DNA of 64,000 bases from Amaurobius ferox (taxonomy: Eukaryota; Arthropoda; Arachnida; Araneae; Amaurobiidae): positions 67,906,634-67,970,633 of the forward strand of contig OX578139.1 in assembly GCA_951213105.1 (NCBI GenBank), written 5' to 3'. The notes under the pieces are model-generated. The model saw only the letters and a program-made list of their open reading frames with translations. It made no database searches and had not been told where the DNA came from. The position numbers and the translations under genes are program-made. Shown here one piece after another: positions 1 through 12,617 of the stretch. Numbering within the stretch: position 1 is the stretch's first letter; every line of letters begins with the position of its first letter.

Positions 1-810
1 AAAAGCAATATCCTTGTACTGAAAGATTCATATTAAACGGATTCATGAAATCAGAATTTTAAGAGTCTTTGCAATGCTACATCAAGCCAAAATGCATACC
101 TTTTATCAATCAGTATTCTAAAAATTCAAAATAACTAATTAATGATCTTATCGATAACAATCAATCAGTAACATAGTCCTCAAAGACTCAAAATTTAATT
201 ATAACTTCAAAACGAATGCCGAGATTTGATTATAACTTAAAAAGTGTATAAACAGGTCTTTGTAGGTTATCTAAATTCAAAGAGCTTCCTGTATGGTCTG
301 AGTGTATTTGATAATTATATATGAAAGTTAATCAGGAATTGTAAGTATGCATTTCTGACTGAAATGCAGGAAGATATGACGTTAGTAATTATTCATTTCG
401 GAGAGAGTGTATTGAAAATGGAAGAATTATTTAAGATAGGATGACCTCTTATCTTGTTAGCTGGGAATTATTTTAAATGTAATTTTATAGATAACTTGTT
501 TTATTGCAGTTTCCTGCTGAAGGACTAAAACTTTGAAAGTAATACATAAATACATTATTGTAACTACTTGAATTGTTCGTACTTGTGTTGTTGAAAATAG
601 CAAATAAAGACGCCAATATTTTCACTTTTGAGTTAGATCAAATTATTTGTATTCTGTCCGTCTGTTTTGCCAGACGAAAATTCCTCAAAAACTGAATCAT
701 TTTATACGTATAAAATGTAAACAATGTAAATTACTGTTCTACGGACCGAGTTCTGTGATGCACGTGATCGGATAAAAATTACATGTACATCTTAATTCTT
801 CTCATGTAAT
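1..810. other. Unassigned AT-rich DNA
   Basis: No gene, RNA or clear transposon end is recognisable. Reading frames are short on both strands. The first of three CACGTGATC motifs (761-769) lies near the right edge, next to the family-B element that follows. Confidence 0.5.
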
Positions 811-1264
811 GCCATATATCATTTTGAAGTGAATCACGTGATCTTTTCATATCATGGCCACGTGATCGCTTTATATAAGAGGTGTTATTATTATTTTAAT
901 TTTTATTTAAAAAAATACTGAATATATTTCGCTGAATTTTTTTTATATATTTTATGGAACAATTTGAATATTACCTAAAATTTTCGAAGCAATTTGTGAA
1001 TTTTAAATCTGCTTAAAAAATGTTTGAAAAATTAGGTCCCATAGGGCTCGATGTATTTCATTTTTTCAACCCGAGTTCAATCCAAAACTAATTGGCGGAT
1101 ATTATATTCATTTATATTCCCATAGGTCCTACAGACTCTGAATAACATACTAAAATTTCATTTTGATTAAGTCATTTTTATGGCAGTTATCATGCTAACG
1201 GCCAGACAGACAGACAGAATGAACAAAGTCATAAACACTTTTCAACTTCGTTGTAAAGTGTTAA
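811..1264 (+). mobile_element. Family-B hairpin-ended repeat, 3' portion
   Basis: This stretch matches 23521-24008 closely over its whole length. It begins with a segment carrying two CACGTGATC motifs and ends with a short GACA microsatellite. The terminal imperfect palindrome AACACTTTTCAAC...GTTGTAAAGTGTT folds as an 8-bp stem plus a 4-bp inner stem, followed by TTAA. No coding capacity is seen. The terminal hairpin, internal tetranucleotide array, lack of long inverted repeats and lack of an obvious target duplication resemble non-autonomous Helentron/HINE-type elements. The class is an inference. Confidence 0.7.
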
Positions 1265-2121
1265 TAATAAGAATAAAATACATGGGTTGAACAAGCTGCG
1301 GTAAGTAAAATCTTTAGAGTAGTCAGTAATAATAACATACATTTGCCATTGCTACACAATGGACCCAATAACCCGCCGATTTAGCCAAGTTCGAGCCCAC
1401 TTTTCATATCTATAAATGAATATTCATTATTCATGAAATACCTATCTTTATAAATTAACAATCATTAAAATACAATTCATAAGCAGTAATAAAATCATTA
1501 AAATGGTTTCCTAAGATATTTACTACATAAGTGCTCAAAGAGAGCAATCCGTGTGAGGCTGATTTACTTAAACAGATCACGTACTTTACATGAGTTTTAT
1601 AAAATAGGCACATACCTTCCCATTGTTATACTGTTATAATCTGTAAGCACTTATGGACTTTATGTTATTCATTCATCGCTGTGCACTGCACTTTTGTTTT
1701 AACATCACAACTCCGAAATGAACTATACCTCATCTTGGTACTCAAGACACTATTTTGGCTAACATTGCCTCCAATTGGTTTACTTCTCTAGTGTGACGTT
1801 GCAATGGGCTGGATTGGATCCTCTTTATCGGATGAAACTCGTATAAGTCCTGGTCGGAAACATTGTTTATGCCCAAGTACTAATTTTGATGAAATGGATT
1901 TATTTGGGTCGTAAACTTTTTCAACCAACACTGTCGGCCGTTCAAATAGTTGCTCAAGTCCTTCGGATGAGTCGAATGGCCTGGGTTTTCAACCAATACT
2001 GTCGAATTTGGCTTCACTTGTATGGCCATTTTGCGTGATAGAAAATACCAAGTGTGAAAATGGTGTCTACTGGTCTCTCACAAGCTAGTGCGGCTTCCCG
2101 TTCGTTTGTCCATTTTGGAAT
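1265..2121. other. Unassigned DNA with a GC-richer stretch
   Basis: Nothing is identified. At about 1790-2080 the base composition is less AT-rich, and an 18-nt phrase containing TTCAACCAA and ACTGTCG occurs twice about 70 bp apart (near 1917 and 1986). No convincing open frame or splice structure accompanies it. Confidence 0.4.
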
Positions 2122-2545
2122 AAACAAGAAAGATCAATCATGCATAAGCATTGATTATGAAACACTTTCCAACTGAAATGTAATTTCATTTAAAAATTTC
2201 TAAAATGTGATTCATTCAGTGGTAATATCTTTTACATTATCACAGTACTACAGTAATTTATTATACTTAAATATTTAAAACTGTATCGAAATATAAATCA
2301 TCTGATTCTTTATGCAAAATCAATGAATATTTCATTCATATAACTTGTATTCCAGACTCCAGAGCTAAATAATTTTGTGTGAAAAAAATTCAGCAATTCT
2401 TATGTAATTCATCTTACAATCGCTTGAGATATTTGCATTCTGCATATGTTAAAATTAGGCTTCCTTGAAGAAATAATAAAAGTTTAGGGATCATTTAAAA
2501 TCACAACTATTGTAATTGCATAGGCACGGAATTTAGATACACAGA
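2122..2545 (+). mobile_element. Family-B repeat, 5' portion
   Basis: It starts with AAACAAGAAAGATC, the same terminus found at 22682 (+) and, reversed, at 20885 and 63497 (-). It follows the copy at 22682-24008 for about 400 bp. It is probably the 5' half of an element whose 3' half is at about 3740-4200, split by the unrelated 2546-3590 segment. Confidence 0.65.
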
Positions 2546-3590
2546 TAATATATATGTGTATGTGTATGTACTCAAAGTATTGGAATCGTGCCGAAGATCG
2601 GAACTCGAATTTTCAAAGGATCTACACGTTTTGGGACTTCTAGAACACGAAAAAACTAGTTTTAGGAAGACGTCTGTGTGTGTAAGGGTGTATCTGTGTA
2701 TGTTTCTGTGTGTCTGTGTGGATATTACATCCACTCTAATTGAAAAACTAATGGACCGAATTTCATACAATTTGGTAGGTATGTTTTTTGTGGGAAATCC
2801 TGATGTTCATTAGATTATAGTACGATTCGTAATAAAAGAATCTGCCTTCTTTGCGAAATGGCCGCAGAAATTGCCTTTATCCACTCTAGCTAAAAACTAA
2901 TGAACCAAATTTAACAAAATTTGGTGTATAATATTTCAATAAGCTACAAGTGATTTATATACCAAATTTAACAAAATTTTGTATATAAATCATTTGTAGG
3001 TTATTCTACTACGATTCGGGAAAAAGGAACGGGCTATTTTTGCGAAATGGCCAGCAAAAATCGTTATATATAAAAATAAAAGACTACGTGTGCTCAATTA
3101 TATCAATTAAATTCCTATTTTATATGTGATTTTTGACAACAAAAAGAATAAGACTAACCCCATTACTCTAGGACTAGCCGTTCTTGAGATATTCTAGTTT
3201 TTTCGCGTTTTCGCTACGCCACCTTTGACAATAAGTCCAGCTATCAAATGAGAACCAAATTTAAGTTTAACGTGTAAATTCAATGTCATTTAAAATACTT
3301 ATGTTGTGCAGATAAACTCAAATTATCATTGAATAAATAAAGAGAACGAATATGAGTCTGCAGGGAAAGACATGTGCTGTCCACATCAGAATTTTTAACA
3401 ATATTACAACAATGATTTATAGAAGTGAACGGGGATTATTTTCAGGCCATTTCGAAAAAAATGTATGATCTATATTTAAAGATCCATCAAATTTTTGTCG
3501 AATAAAATGTTCAACAAATTTAAGCTGTGTACCAAATTTTAACTCTCTAGGACGTAGGAAAGTGCATTTAAAATGCCATCAATTAAATTT
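2546..3590. repeat. Nested GT-rich repeat with an internal direct repeat and a hairpin
   Basis: A GT-rich stretch (about 2550-2730) is followed by two diverged copies of a phrase beginning TCCACTCTA (2729 and 2880, period about 151 bp). The phrase resembles the ACGGCTGAACCGAATTTGATG motif repeated in the Helitrons of this window. A 19-bp inverted repeat with one mismatch pairs 2944-2962 with 2981-2999. It is probably the 5' region of another, unrecognised Helitron-like repeat. Nothing is coded. Confidence 0.45.
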
Positions 3591-3719
3591 ATCATGAAGA
3601 GTTATATAAAATTTAAAAAAAATGAAAAATTGTTATCTACCAAATTATTTTAAAATATGAAGCCACTCCCATATGCAAAACGTTTAAACAAATGGAGAGA
3701 TATCTATTATATAATATCT

Positions 3720-4096
3720 CTCTCTTTTCTTTCTGGAAGATATCCCAAAGTCAGAATTTAATTGAATTTGTTTTTTTCCCTATATTAAATAATTTTTTTA
3801 ATTAAAAAACTACTTAACATATTTTACTGAATTTTTTTTTATATATTCTATGGGATAATGTGAATATTTCCTAAAAATTTCGAAGCAATTCGTGAATTTT
3901 AAATTTACTTAAAAAATGTTTGAAAAATTAGGTCCCATAGGGTTCAATGTATTTCATTTTTTCAACCCGGGTTCAATAAAAAACTAATTGGGTGATATTG
4001 TTTATTTATATTCCCATAGGTCCTACAGACCGTCTGAACAACATACTAAAATTTCATTTTGATAAACTCATTTTTACGGCAGTTATCGTGCTAACG

Positions 4097-4154
<58 letters not shown>

Positions 4155-4200
4155 ATGAACAAAGTCATAAACACTTTTCAACTTTGTTGTAAAGTGTTAA
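3720..4200 (+). mobile_element. Family-B repeat, 3' portion with long GACA array
   Basis: It ends in the same terminal hairpin plus TTAA as the other family-B copies. A run of about 14 GACA units (about 4096-4154) lies just before it. The left part also matches, in reverse, 22060-22500, so these two belong to the same subfamily. The open frame across the array is only the microsatellite read as codons. Confidence 0.75.
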
Positions 4201-7200
4201 AAACTTTCTTTAACAAATACGTCTGCGATATTCTTTCAAAATAGGGGAATGGTTGCGTAATTATTTAAAAATTAATTTCAAATTAAATAGAAAAAATATA
4301 TTTAAAATGTCAATTGTTCAATAAAAGTATAAACAAAATATCTTAAACTTTAATTATTGACAACATGAAAAAGAAAACAAAGGTATCAATGTCATATAGC
4401 TGAGTGAGTCCCATTCAGTAAGCGTTAAATTTACTACAACCCAAACTACTTTAGAAACAACACCAACCAATATATCCCCACTGAACTTTAATCAAATGCG
4501 TTGATTGGTTTAAACATTTTCATAAAATACAAAACCCTCCTATAAAGGGCGTTCCCCCCAAAATGGGAGACACTCCAATTGCAGGTATCAGCAGCCATTT
4601 CAGGCTTATTTTTCTCGAATAATAAAATCGAAACCAGTCCATGGATGCTGATATCTCCAATGGACGTGTCTTCTATATTTTTAGAGATACTCCTTGTAAT
4701 TGGGCGTTATGTTTCACGAACTCTGCCTCTGCAGCTTCTTGCATCCTGGGCCAAATTGTAAATTACTTTTATATCAGCTAAGTGGAAGAACTGAAATTGA
4801 TAGTTCATTTAGAAGCTCTCAAAAATTGTGGACAATAGCAAGCTTCTTGTTGTCAGTGCAGATATCTGACATGCTGACAAGCTTATATTAAGAGCGTAAC
4901 TGATCCTAGGATATTAATATCTGCAATGGGAGTATCTTCCATATTTAAAAATGATATTGTGTATGCAGAAAGTGTTCCAAAATAGAAAACGTGAAGTCAT
5001 TTTAATTTTTTTAAAGTTTCTATCTAATGACAAAACACCAAGAAACACACATTTATTAACAAATTCCAGGTTTCTTGAGTAACTGAGTTTTCTCTTAGAT
5101 TTCATAAAGTTACTTTCTAACATCCGTCATAAAGAAATTTTTAATTCAGTATTTAAGAAACTTCAATCATTTTGCAATGTACTTCATCTGCTCATTAAGC
5201 GGATTGATTTTCAAAAATTTGAATGCACTCAAGTACTTCTCTTTTCTGATTCGCAGATCTTTTTTATGACCAAAAGTTATTTAACTTGCTGTCTTTTTTT
5301 CATTAGGGTATTTTGTCTGCACTTCAAATGCGTAATGGAATTAAGACGTCCGTTTCGTGATATGCTTCGATATATTTCTTCTGGTTTGATTGAAAGTGCT
5401 TTGAAATAAGTTTTTGAAACAGCAATGACTGTATATTTGTGATTAGATTACGGGAAACTTGTCGATGTCTTTCAGTATTTAGGGTTGAAATAAAAAGTAA
5501 ACTATTATTTAATGTGGACTTTATTTTTCCTACTATTGTTGTATATGTAAAAGGAATTTTTTTACGAAAGGTGTTAAAGTTCTCGATCGGATTTGTATTT
5601 ACTTTTACATGGTTATTATTAAAATTCCCACTCATCATAGTAACTGTATAACGCAGGGTCCATAAGTATACATATTTGATCTGTTTATGGTAAAGAGATC
5701 TTGTTCGATCGAATAAAAATGATTTCAATGATAAACAGTTTCTACACTAGATTTTGGCTTATGTAAGTGCTGATTATTGCATCATTCCTAAGTAGGACAG
5801 CAATTTGCTAATAACCATATTGTATCAAAAACCTGTCTTTGTAACTGTTTTAGTGTCGATTCCTTCATCAATCCTCTACAACTTTGTAATGTTTTTTTTT
5901 TATCTATCTTAAATTTTAAACTATCCGCTTTATTTGGTGCAATCCCTTTTATTCAGCTGGCCATGATCACTTTATTATATATACATCTGATAAAATGTCA
6001 CGCTCTCCAATTGATAAAAAAGGTCTGCAATTAACCCCTTAATTCCAACTTCAATTACCTCCTTAACAGCAAACGATGTTTCTGATTTATTTTTGAGGAA
6101 CAATTAGAGCCACCTAGCTGAAAATACTACTGTTATTTCGCTAAATTTAGTGAACATTCTAATATTTTTTTCTTCGCACTATTTGTACGTGAAAAAAAAA
6201 TGGGAGATGCTTAGATAGATAATGCAATTTTTGCTTTAACACAATATGAATTATTTGTGAGACAGCTTATAACTAAGAAATTTCGAAAAAATATTTCCCA
6301 TGTATTTGTATCAGCTACTTCTTTATTCATTGTAGTTCTTATTAAAACCATGAGTGCAATATCGTCTACCTTGTCAGCAAAAGTTTTTCATCACTCTTCG
6401 AGCAAATCTAAGCCCGTAAGTTCTTTTTCAGAGAGTTTGTTGTTTCTGTATAGAATCATATTTACCAAAGATAAATTATATTTCTGCTAACACCACCAAA
6501 AACCAAACGCATTTTTAGAATGATGAAGCATAACAATGTTTGTTGGCTTAGGGAATATAAAGACTTCGAGAAAAATTCTTCTATTTATTATTTCTAAATT
6601 TGTGATTAAGCAAATGTTATATACGTGAGGCAATGAAGAAATGATACGTCTTAATGTAAGTATACTATATTATTTTATAGAATGATTTGTTTGTATCCTT
6701 CCATCCATAAATTCCTTTGCCCACGTATTCTATCCTTTTGTTTTGAATAGACTGAATCATAAAAAAGGCTTTAATTCCAATATTTTTGCAATACATGTGC
6801 TTTAGTAATAACATTTGGGAAAATGTACATACTTTAGGAATTTTACGTTCTGCCCATTTTTTTGACCGGATCTCCGAAATTTATGAAATGGAAAGTATAC
6901 AAAATATCATCAAAATAAGGAGCTGATCTATACAATTTTACGTTAGAAAGCCGAATGAACTACTGAAAAGACTGAAACATGTATATTTGATGTAGATTTA
7001 AAGATTTTTTAAAAATTGACAACAGTAAAAGATCATTATTACATTTAATAAGTATTTTTAACACACGAAAATAAAATTTTTCAAATATAAATTACTAGAA
7101 TGTCTTGAATAAACATCGTAATAAATTTACGTAATATTTTTGCTGAAGTTCGTCATACAACGGTGTTTATAGTTTTCCAGACTACTAATGCCACCATTTT

Positions 7201-7202
7201 TG
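4201..7202. other. Unassigned AT-rich DNA
   Basis: No family is recognised. A less AT-rich part at about 4560-4960 contains a diverged direct repeat (near 4642 and 4906, about 45 bp each). A 134-codon minus-strand frame at 5324-5728 has no recognisable motif and is probably chance. The segment at about 6850-7040 has a diverged partner at about 8455-8610. Confidence 0.45.
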
Positions 7203-8108
7203 TTAACACTTTTCAACATACTTCAAAAGTGTTTATGACTTTGTTCATTCTGTTTGCCCGTTCGAACGGTAACTGCCGTAAAAATGACTTTATGAAAATG
7301 AAATTTTAGTATGTTGTTGATAAAGCATGCCATCCGTCTTTTTGTCTCAGTGTAAAAATCGTGATTTTAAAAGTTCCTTTAAATTTACAGTGTTGCATCC
7401 TTCCTAAAACTTCTTTATTTTTGCGTATTTTCTGTGCATCTGTAATCAATTCCAACGTCATTAAAATATTTTTGAGTTTAAATGATCCTCAAACTTTGAT
7501 TATTTCTACAACAAAGCCTAGTTTTTTAATGGATGCAGAATGTAAACAAAAGACGCGAATGTAAGATGAGTTGTATAAGAATTGATGAAGTTTTTTCATG
7601 CAAAATTATTTATCTCAGGAATCTAGACTAAATGTGATATGAATGAAATAGTCATTGCTTCTACATAGATAGCCAGAGCATTTATATTTTGATGACGTCA
7701 TTGGAATAAAATTCATTTTTCCGATGAAGTTTTAAGTTTTTAAGTACTATAAATTATAATAGTACTGTGGAATGCAGGTATGCTAGGAATCTTATGGAAA
7801 GATAAAGAATATTTGCCCCCTCTTCGCCGTGTGCTTCTTTGCACTCTTTTCTTGTGCATTGACGGTGTTTTCTGTGTTTCTCTGTTTGCTGTTTTGTTTG
7901 TTCCTGTTATTTTTCTTTTTTGTGTGATGAGATCTCTATTTGTATGGATTAGATTCCAATAAAGCCATATGTTACAACATAATAGTACTGTGATAATTTA
8001 AAATATATCAGCGCAGAATGTATCGCACTATAGAGATGTTTAAATAGAATTGTATTTTAGTTGGAAAATGTATCATAATCAAAGCTTTATGCATAATTGA
8101 TCTTTGTT
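7203..8108 (-). mobile_element. Family-B repeat, nearly full length, decayed
   Basis: On the minus strand it runs from the GATC end near 8108 to the terminal hairpin (TTAACAC at 7203). The order of sub-segments matches the copies at 19724-20885 and 62332-63497. The GACA array is almost lost. It carries a 209-bp foreign insert at 7770-7978. Confidence 0.7.
7770..7978 (+). mobile_element. 209-bp retroposed insert with 14-bp target duplication
   Basis: The 14-nt sequence ATAATAGTACTGTG stands on both sides (7756-7769 and 7979-7992), and the host family-B sequence continues normally after the second copy. The insert ends in AATAAA about 15 bp before its 3' border. This fits a 5'-truncated copy of a polyadenylated transcript or LINE tail inserted by target-primed reverse transcription. 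The source transcript is not recognised. A 60-codon open frame inside has no known motif. Confidence 0.75.
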
Positions 8109-8889
8109 GTTGAGTTTTGCCAGATGCTTTACAGGTTTGTATGTGTTTTTTATGTACGTGTAAAGATAACAAAATTGAAAAATCCTGAAATATAAAAATA
8201 TGACAAATTTCACAATCGTTCAGTTTCCATCTGTCAGTGAGATACTGGTGTTGCAACATGGCGAAAATAACTTTTCACTTTGATTATATTTCAATTGCAG
8301 TCGGGTGATCTGATCAGAATTTGAACCAGCAATATATTTACATTTTTGGCGATGTGATAATGAAAGCAATGCAGCAGTAATTCTTTAATGGAAATATAAA
8401 AGAGAAAGAGAAGGCGAGGACTTGTTCACCAAGGAATGTTCACCACTAGTATCTGCCAATTTTTCTGATCGGATCTCCAATCGGATGTCCGAGGAAGACA
8501 TTGTCAAAATAAAGTTCTAATCTTATGGAACTTTATGTTAGAAAAGCGATTGAATCATTGAAAATAATGAAAATATTACTTACAATTTAAATACTTTATT
8601 ACTACTTTAACTTAATTGACGATTAACTAGCTGCTTGATAGGCAAGGTTACACATGAATATGATTCCAGGTGCTTTTACTAAACCATTAATAAAATAGTG
8701 ATTTTTTACATTTGATCATATAATAAATTTATCATACTCTTAATATAAAGTATTAATTTTCGAATATTTTTGAATTCGAAAGTGACAGATAACGAAGTTT
8801 AAAGATCTTTTCTACCCAGACATTCTTAACTATATCTTAATAATGGCATTCTAATAATAATTGCTCATGAAAATTTCAGTTACGAAATA
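8109..8889. other. Unassigned AT-rich DNA
   Basis: Nothing is recognised except a diverged dispersed-repeat partner (about 8455-8610) of the segment at about 6850-7040. Both contain the phrase CGGATCTCC followed by similar AT-rich sequence. Confidence 0.4.
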
Positions 8890-9640
8890 CTCATTACTGT
8901 CATGTCGCAATTCTGCGCCATGAGCCTTTTCTTATTTTTCGGAGAGAGAAATATCTTTCTCTCCTTTCGTGCCTGTGCTGTATTTTTCGGTAAGCCTCGT
9001 TCGAATTGATTTAACGTTAAAAACTGAGTTTTGTCGAGAATTCGTTGAAGTGTCTAGGATTTATGTCTGGGCTGAGATGCGTGACGTGTGCTTGGAGTGA
9101 TCGCCTGTTACTGGGGCGCGCTTGCCTGTCCAATCAGGAAGCGGCGCAAGGAGAAATGTTCGGCTGTGGCCTCGAGAGACCCACGGGAGTGGAGCTGGAG
9201 AATTCAATGGAGAAGGACGCATCGTGAAAATTGGTCTAAAATGAAGACAAAGGGTTTTGGCCAAAATGGCTAAGCTGGCGGAGATGGGCAATTGTTTCAA
9301 ATGAAACCGCCCTGCCTTTCTGGAACTGAATGGAGAAGAACCTGGAAAATTTCGACAATTCATTTTCAACTGTTCTAAATTTATTTTTTTATTCCAGGAA
9401 AACCTGATGTTGAATCCCGTTGGCTTTGGAATTAGTGCTTTCCGCGGTGGTTCTGGCTGCTTGCCATGTTATGAAGAAAGTCTGTAAATCCAATTTTTGG
9501 ACTATTTAATTCGGCCTTCGACCGTGTTTTCCTGTAAGGAACTTTGTCTGCAGTCTATTAATTTAATCGGAGCTCAGGTAAATTGTTTTATTCGGAACAA
9601 GAAGTTCCGCTGTCCCACAGGCATGGAAAGAATATTTATC
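8890..9640 (+). other. GC-richer island with splice-like signals; possible non-coding exon or LTR remnant
   Basis: Base composition rises sharply and CpG dinucleotides appear (for example GGGGCGCGC near 9115), unlike the flanks. A polypyrimidine tract followed by CAG ends at about 9399, and CAG|GTAAAT lies at about 9575-9581. These would bound an exon-like block of about 180 bp, and a GGTAAG donor-like site lies near 8990. No frame longer than about 100 codons crosses it. It could be a 5' untranslated exon and promoter, or the decayed LTR of a retroelement. Function is not shown. Confidence 0.3.
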
Positions 9641-10765
9641 TTGTTATAATAAGCACAGAATTAAAAGTACATTTGATTGATTTAAATTAATGATTAAGAA
9701 ATATATGCATATTGATTAAATTTAAATATTGATTGATATATTTTATGTACAGAGCATAAATTAAGAATGTTATTAATGATAAATGAAGCTCTGAGTATTA
9801 TAAATAATAATTGAGAAGATAAATATATATATATTCATAAATTGCAAGTCTTAAAATAAAAGTATTATTTGTTGATAAATGTGCCCTGTGATTATTTTCT
9901 TCATTCTTTCATGGTTTTTACTCACTGTATATCATTTAGGATATAATTCTCCTAAACTGGGAAACTTTATTGAAAATGAACCTGAAGTAAATTTTGGTAT
10001 TTTTGTTGAAGTTAAAAATGTTAATTACAGTTTTTTTTGGTCTGCTAAATTTACGATCATGGTCTTGTGTGTAGCGGAATCAGTACATGCAGTTTGGTTC
10101 TGAAACCGCTACCACATTACTAAATACTCAATTAAAATCCCGGAAACATAATTAAAGTAATTTTTCATGCCAATAACAATTACGATTGTTAAAACAATGA
10201 AGATGAGTAATATCTACAACTTCATCATAAATATTTTTAACATCTTATTTATTAAAATAACTGATAACAATATTTTCTTTATACATGAAAGTCGCTTTAG
10301 ATGTAGTGTTGTTGGTATCGTGCTTTCTGGAGGATTAAAATTAAAAACTGTTTTGTAACAGGGTTGTAAATTCTATCCGCTCTGTCACGACAATTTCAAG
10401 TGGGTAAAAAACTTGTAGTCTAATCCAGAATGAAGTACTTATATTTTTTAGTACTTCAGTAATTCAGTACTCGGCCATCTTTATGACGTTTCCTCCAGTA
10501 ACCAATCATATTGAAGTTGGAAGTCGCCTCGACCCATTCAATTTTTGTCTATACTACCAATCCTAAATTTTATTAATTAGTATTTAATTAACTAAGGTTT
10601 AAATCAAAATTCTAAGTCAGGTTTGTGTATCTACGGGTTCATAATAGTTTATATGCATTATTTCAGATCTTCTAGTTTTACCGTCAATCCGCAATGAATG
10701 AATTTTCAAAAATTCGTAGGATTTTTTTTTTTATATATAGGGAGAAAACATAATTTTTCTTTCAA
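9641..10765. other. Unassigned AT-rich DNA
   Basis: No gene, repeat end or RNA is recognised. Open frames up to 74 codons show no motif. Confidence 0.45.
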
Positions 10766-11440
10766 CTAGCGGGGGTGCCCGTCTTACCCTGTACGAGCAT
10801 TAAACACTGCTTTCGATGTGCACATGTAAAATTTTAAAATGGTTAGTTTCATTCATTGAGTTAGTCAAAACAGCACTTTGTATAGTATGAAAAAGCAATA
10901 ACAGGATTCAACTAGTGTTTGGATTCAAACTAAATTAGATTGCAGTACAAAGTAATTTCTGTAACGCTAAAATTTTCTAAACTTGATCTTTAATAGAAAA
11001 TCACTTTCGATGTGCACTCATCGAAAGGCTAAAATTAGAAAATAATTAGTTTAATTCACTGATTTAGTCAAAACTGCACTTTATATATTAGTACATGAAA
11101 GTAATAATAAAATTCAAATAATGTTTAGATTAAAACTAGTTGCCATACAAAGTAACTTTTGTAAGGCTAAAACTAAACTTCATCTTTAATGGCTCACGGG
11201 ATGTAGTTATACCGCTTTCGATGTGTACACATCAAAACGCTAAAATTGGAAAATGGTTAGTGTCAATCACGGTGTTAGTTAAAACAACACTTTATACATT
11301 AGTACCAAAAGTATTAAAAAAATTCAACCTGTGTTTGGATTAAAACTAGATGAGATTGCCATATATAAAGTGACTTTTGTAATGCCAAAATTTTTTACAC
11401 TTTTATGGCTCAAGAGATGTAACTAATCTACACAATTTAC
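10766..11440 (-). mobile_element. Helitron 3' end with adjacent ~200-bp tandem repeats
   Basis: Read on the minus strand, CGGGCACCCCCGCTAG ends at CTAG (10766-10769), and the next minus-strand base is T, as expected for a Helitron 3' terminus. Inward from it lie three diverged tandem units starting near 10807, 11002 and 11211, each containing CTTTCGATGTG. The 5' end of the element is not found. The left break of the large duplication (about 11374) falls in the third unit. Confidence 0.6.
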
Positions 11441-12575
11441 GAGCCGTTAATAACTTTTCTTAAATATTCAGAAAAACCTGCTTTCTTTCAAATTCTTCGT
11501 CTGACAATATGCTACCACAAAAAATGAAAAGAAAATCATAAATAATTTTTATTAAATATTATCTGACTTTTTGGAGTTTTTTTTAAAATAATAAGCGAGC
11601 CCTCTTACTGCTCGCTTAAGCACAATAGTATTTTCCCCCATTAGGTAATTTTCGATCAGAACTGAAGTCGTGAACATTTTTTCAAACGATGTGCAGTTCC
11701 TGGACGAGATTATTCATAAAAAAAGTTTTATTCCTGTTAATAACAACAAACTTTCAACGTAATTTCTAGAATAAAAGTACTAAAACTTGTGTGGAAGTTC
11801 TATTCATTGTACTTACTTTCAAGCTGAACAGGAATTATATATATGCAGTGGTGGAAATAGAAAATGATTTTTTAGTTGTTTGAATTTACGTTTTAAATAA
11901 ATTAAAAATATAATTTTAATTTTTTTCTGTACCAAAATTTTAATTACTATATTTACATTATAGCCCATCGTCAGCATACAAAGTAGGCACATACCGAAAT
12001 ATTCATAGGGTAAGTACCTCATATAAAGTAGGCTGACGCCAAACTTTCTCTTGAGTCGATGTAAATGTGGTGCACATAAAGCAGAAAATAATTTTAAGTT
12101 GGAATTTCAAATATATTAAATTTAACATATATTAACATGGCCGTAAATTGTTCGTAATTGTGGTACTCATTAAATTTTACATTACATTGTTTTGCCGCTG
12201 ATAACTCTCCAATTATTTATCTTTCGCGCGAGTTCTGTAAAAGAATATTATTTTATATAATACTAAATTGATTGCACTATTTTAACTTTAACAATAAGTT
12301 ATTTATTAACAACATAAAATACCTATTGAATTCATTATACAATTATTTATATTATTTCGGCGGAGAGGGACAATGCGATACCGTTATTAAAAACACCTAA
12401 AATGTATTTAAAACCTGGTATATTATTTGAGGAACACATACCTTCAAGGCTGTCTTGAACTTTGTCACCAGCATGTATTGAAGTCACTTAATTTACTGGC
12501 ATTAACTCGTAGTGTAATTCGCCGATCATATTGTGTGTATACAGACACACACGCACACACACACACACACACATG

Positions 12576-12617
<42 letters not shown>

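Noticed and set aside
4096..4154. Regular GACA units as a CRISPR-like array
   Set aside because: The units are a 4-bp microsatellite with no spacers, in a eukaryotic transposon.
5324..5728. 134-codon minus-strand frame as a gene
   Set aside because: It has no recognisable motif and AT-rich composition like its surroundings, and an overlapping plus-strand frame exists. Chance is the simplest reading.
11595..11620. Short GC hairpin as a transcription terminator
   Set aside because: The context is eukaryotic with no gene upstream, and the stem is broken in the block-2 copy.
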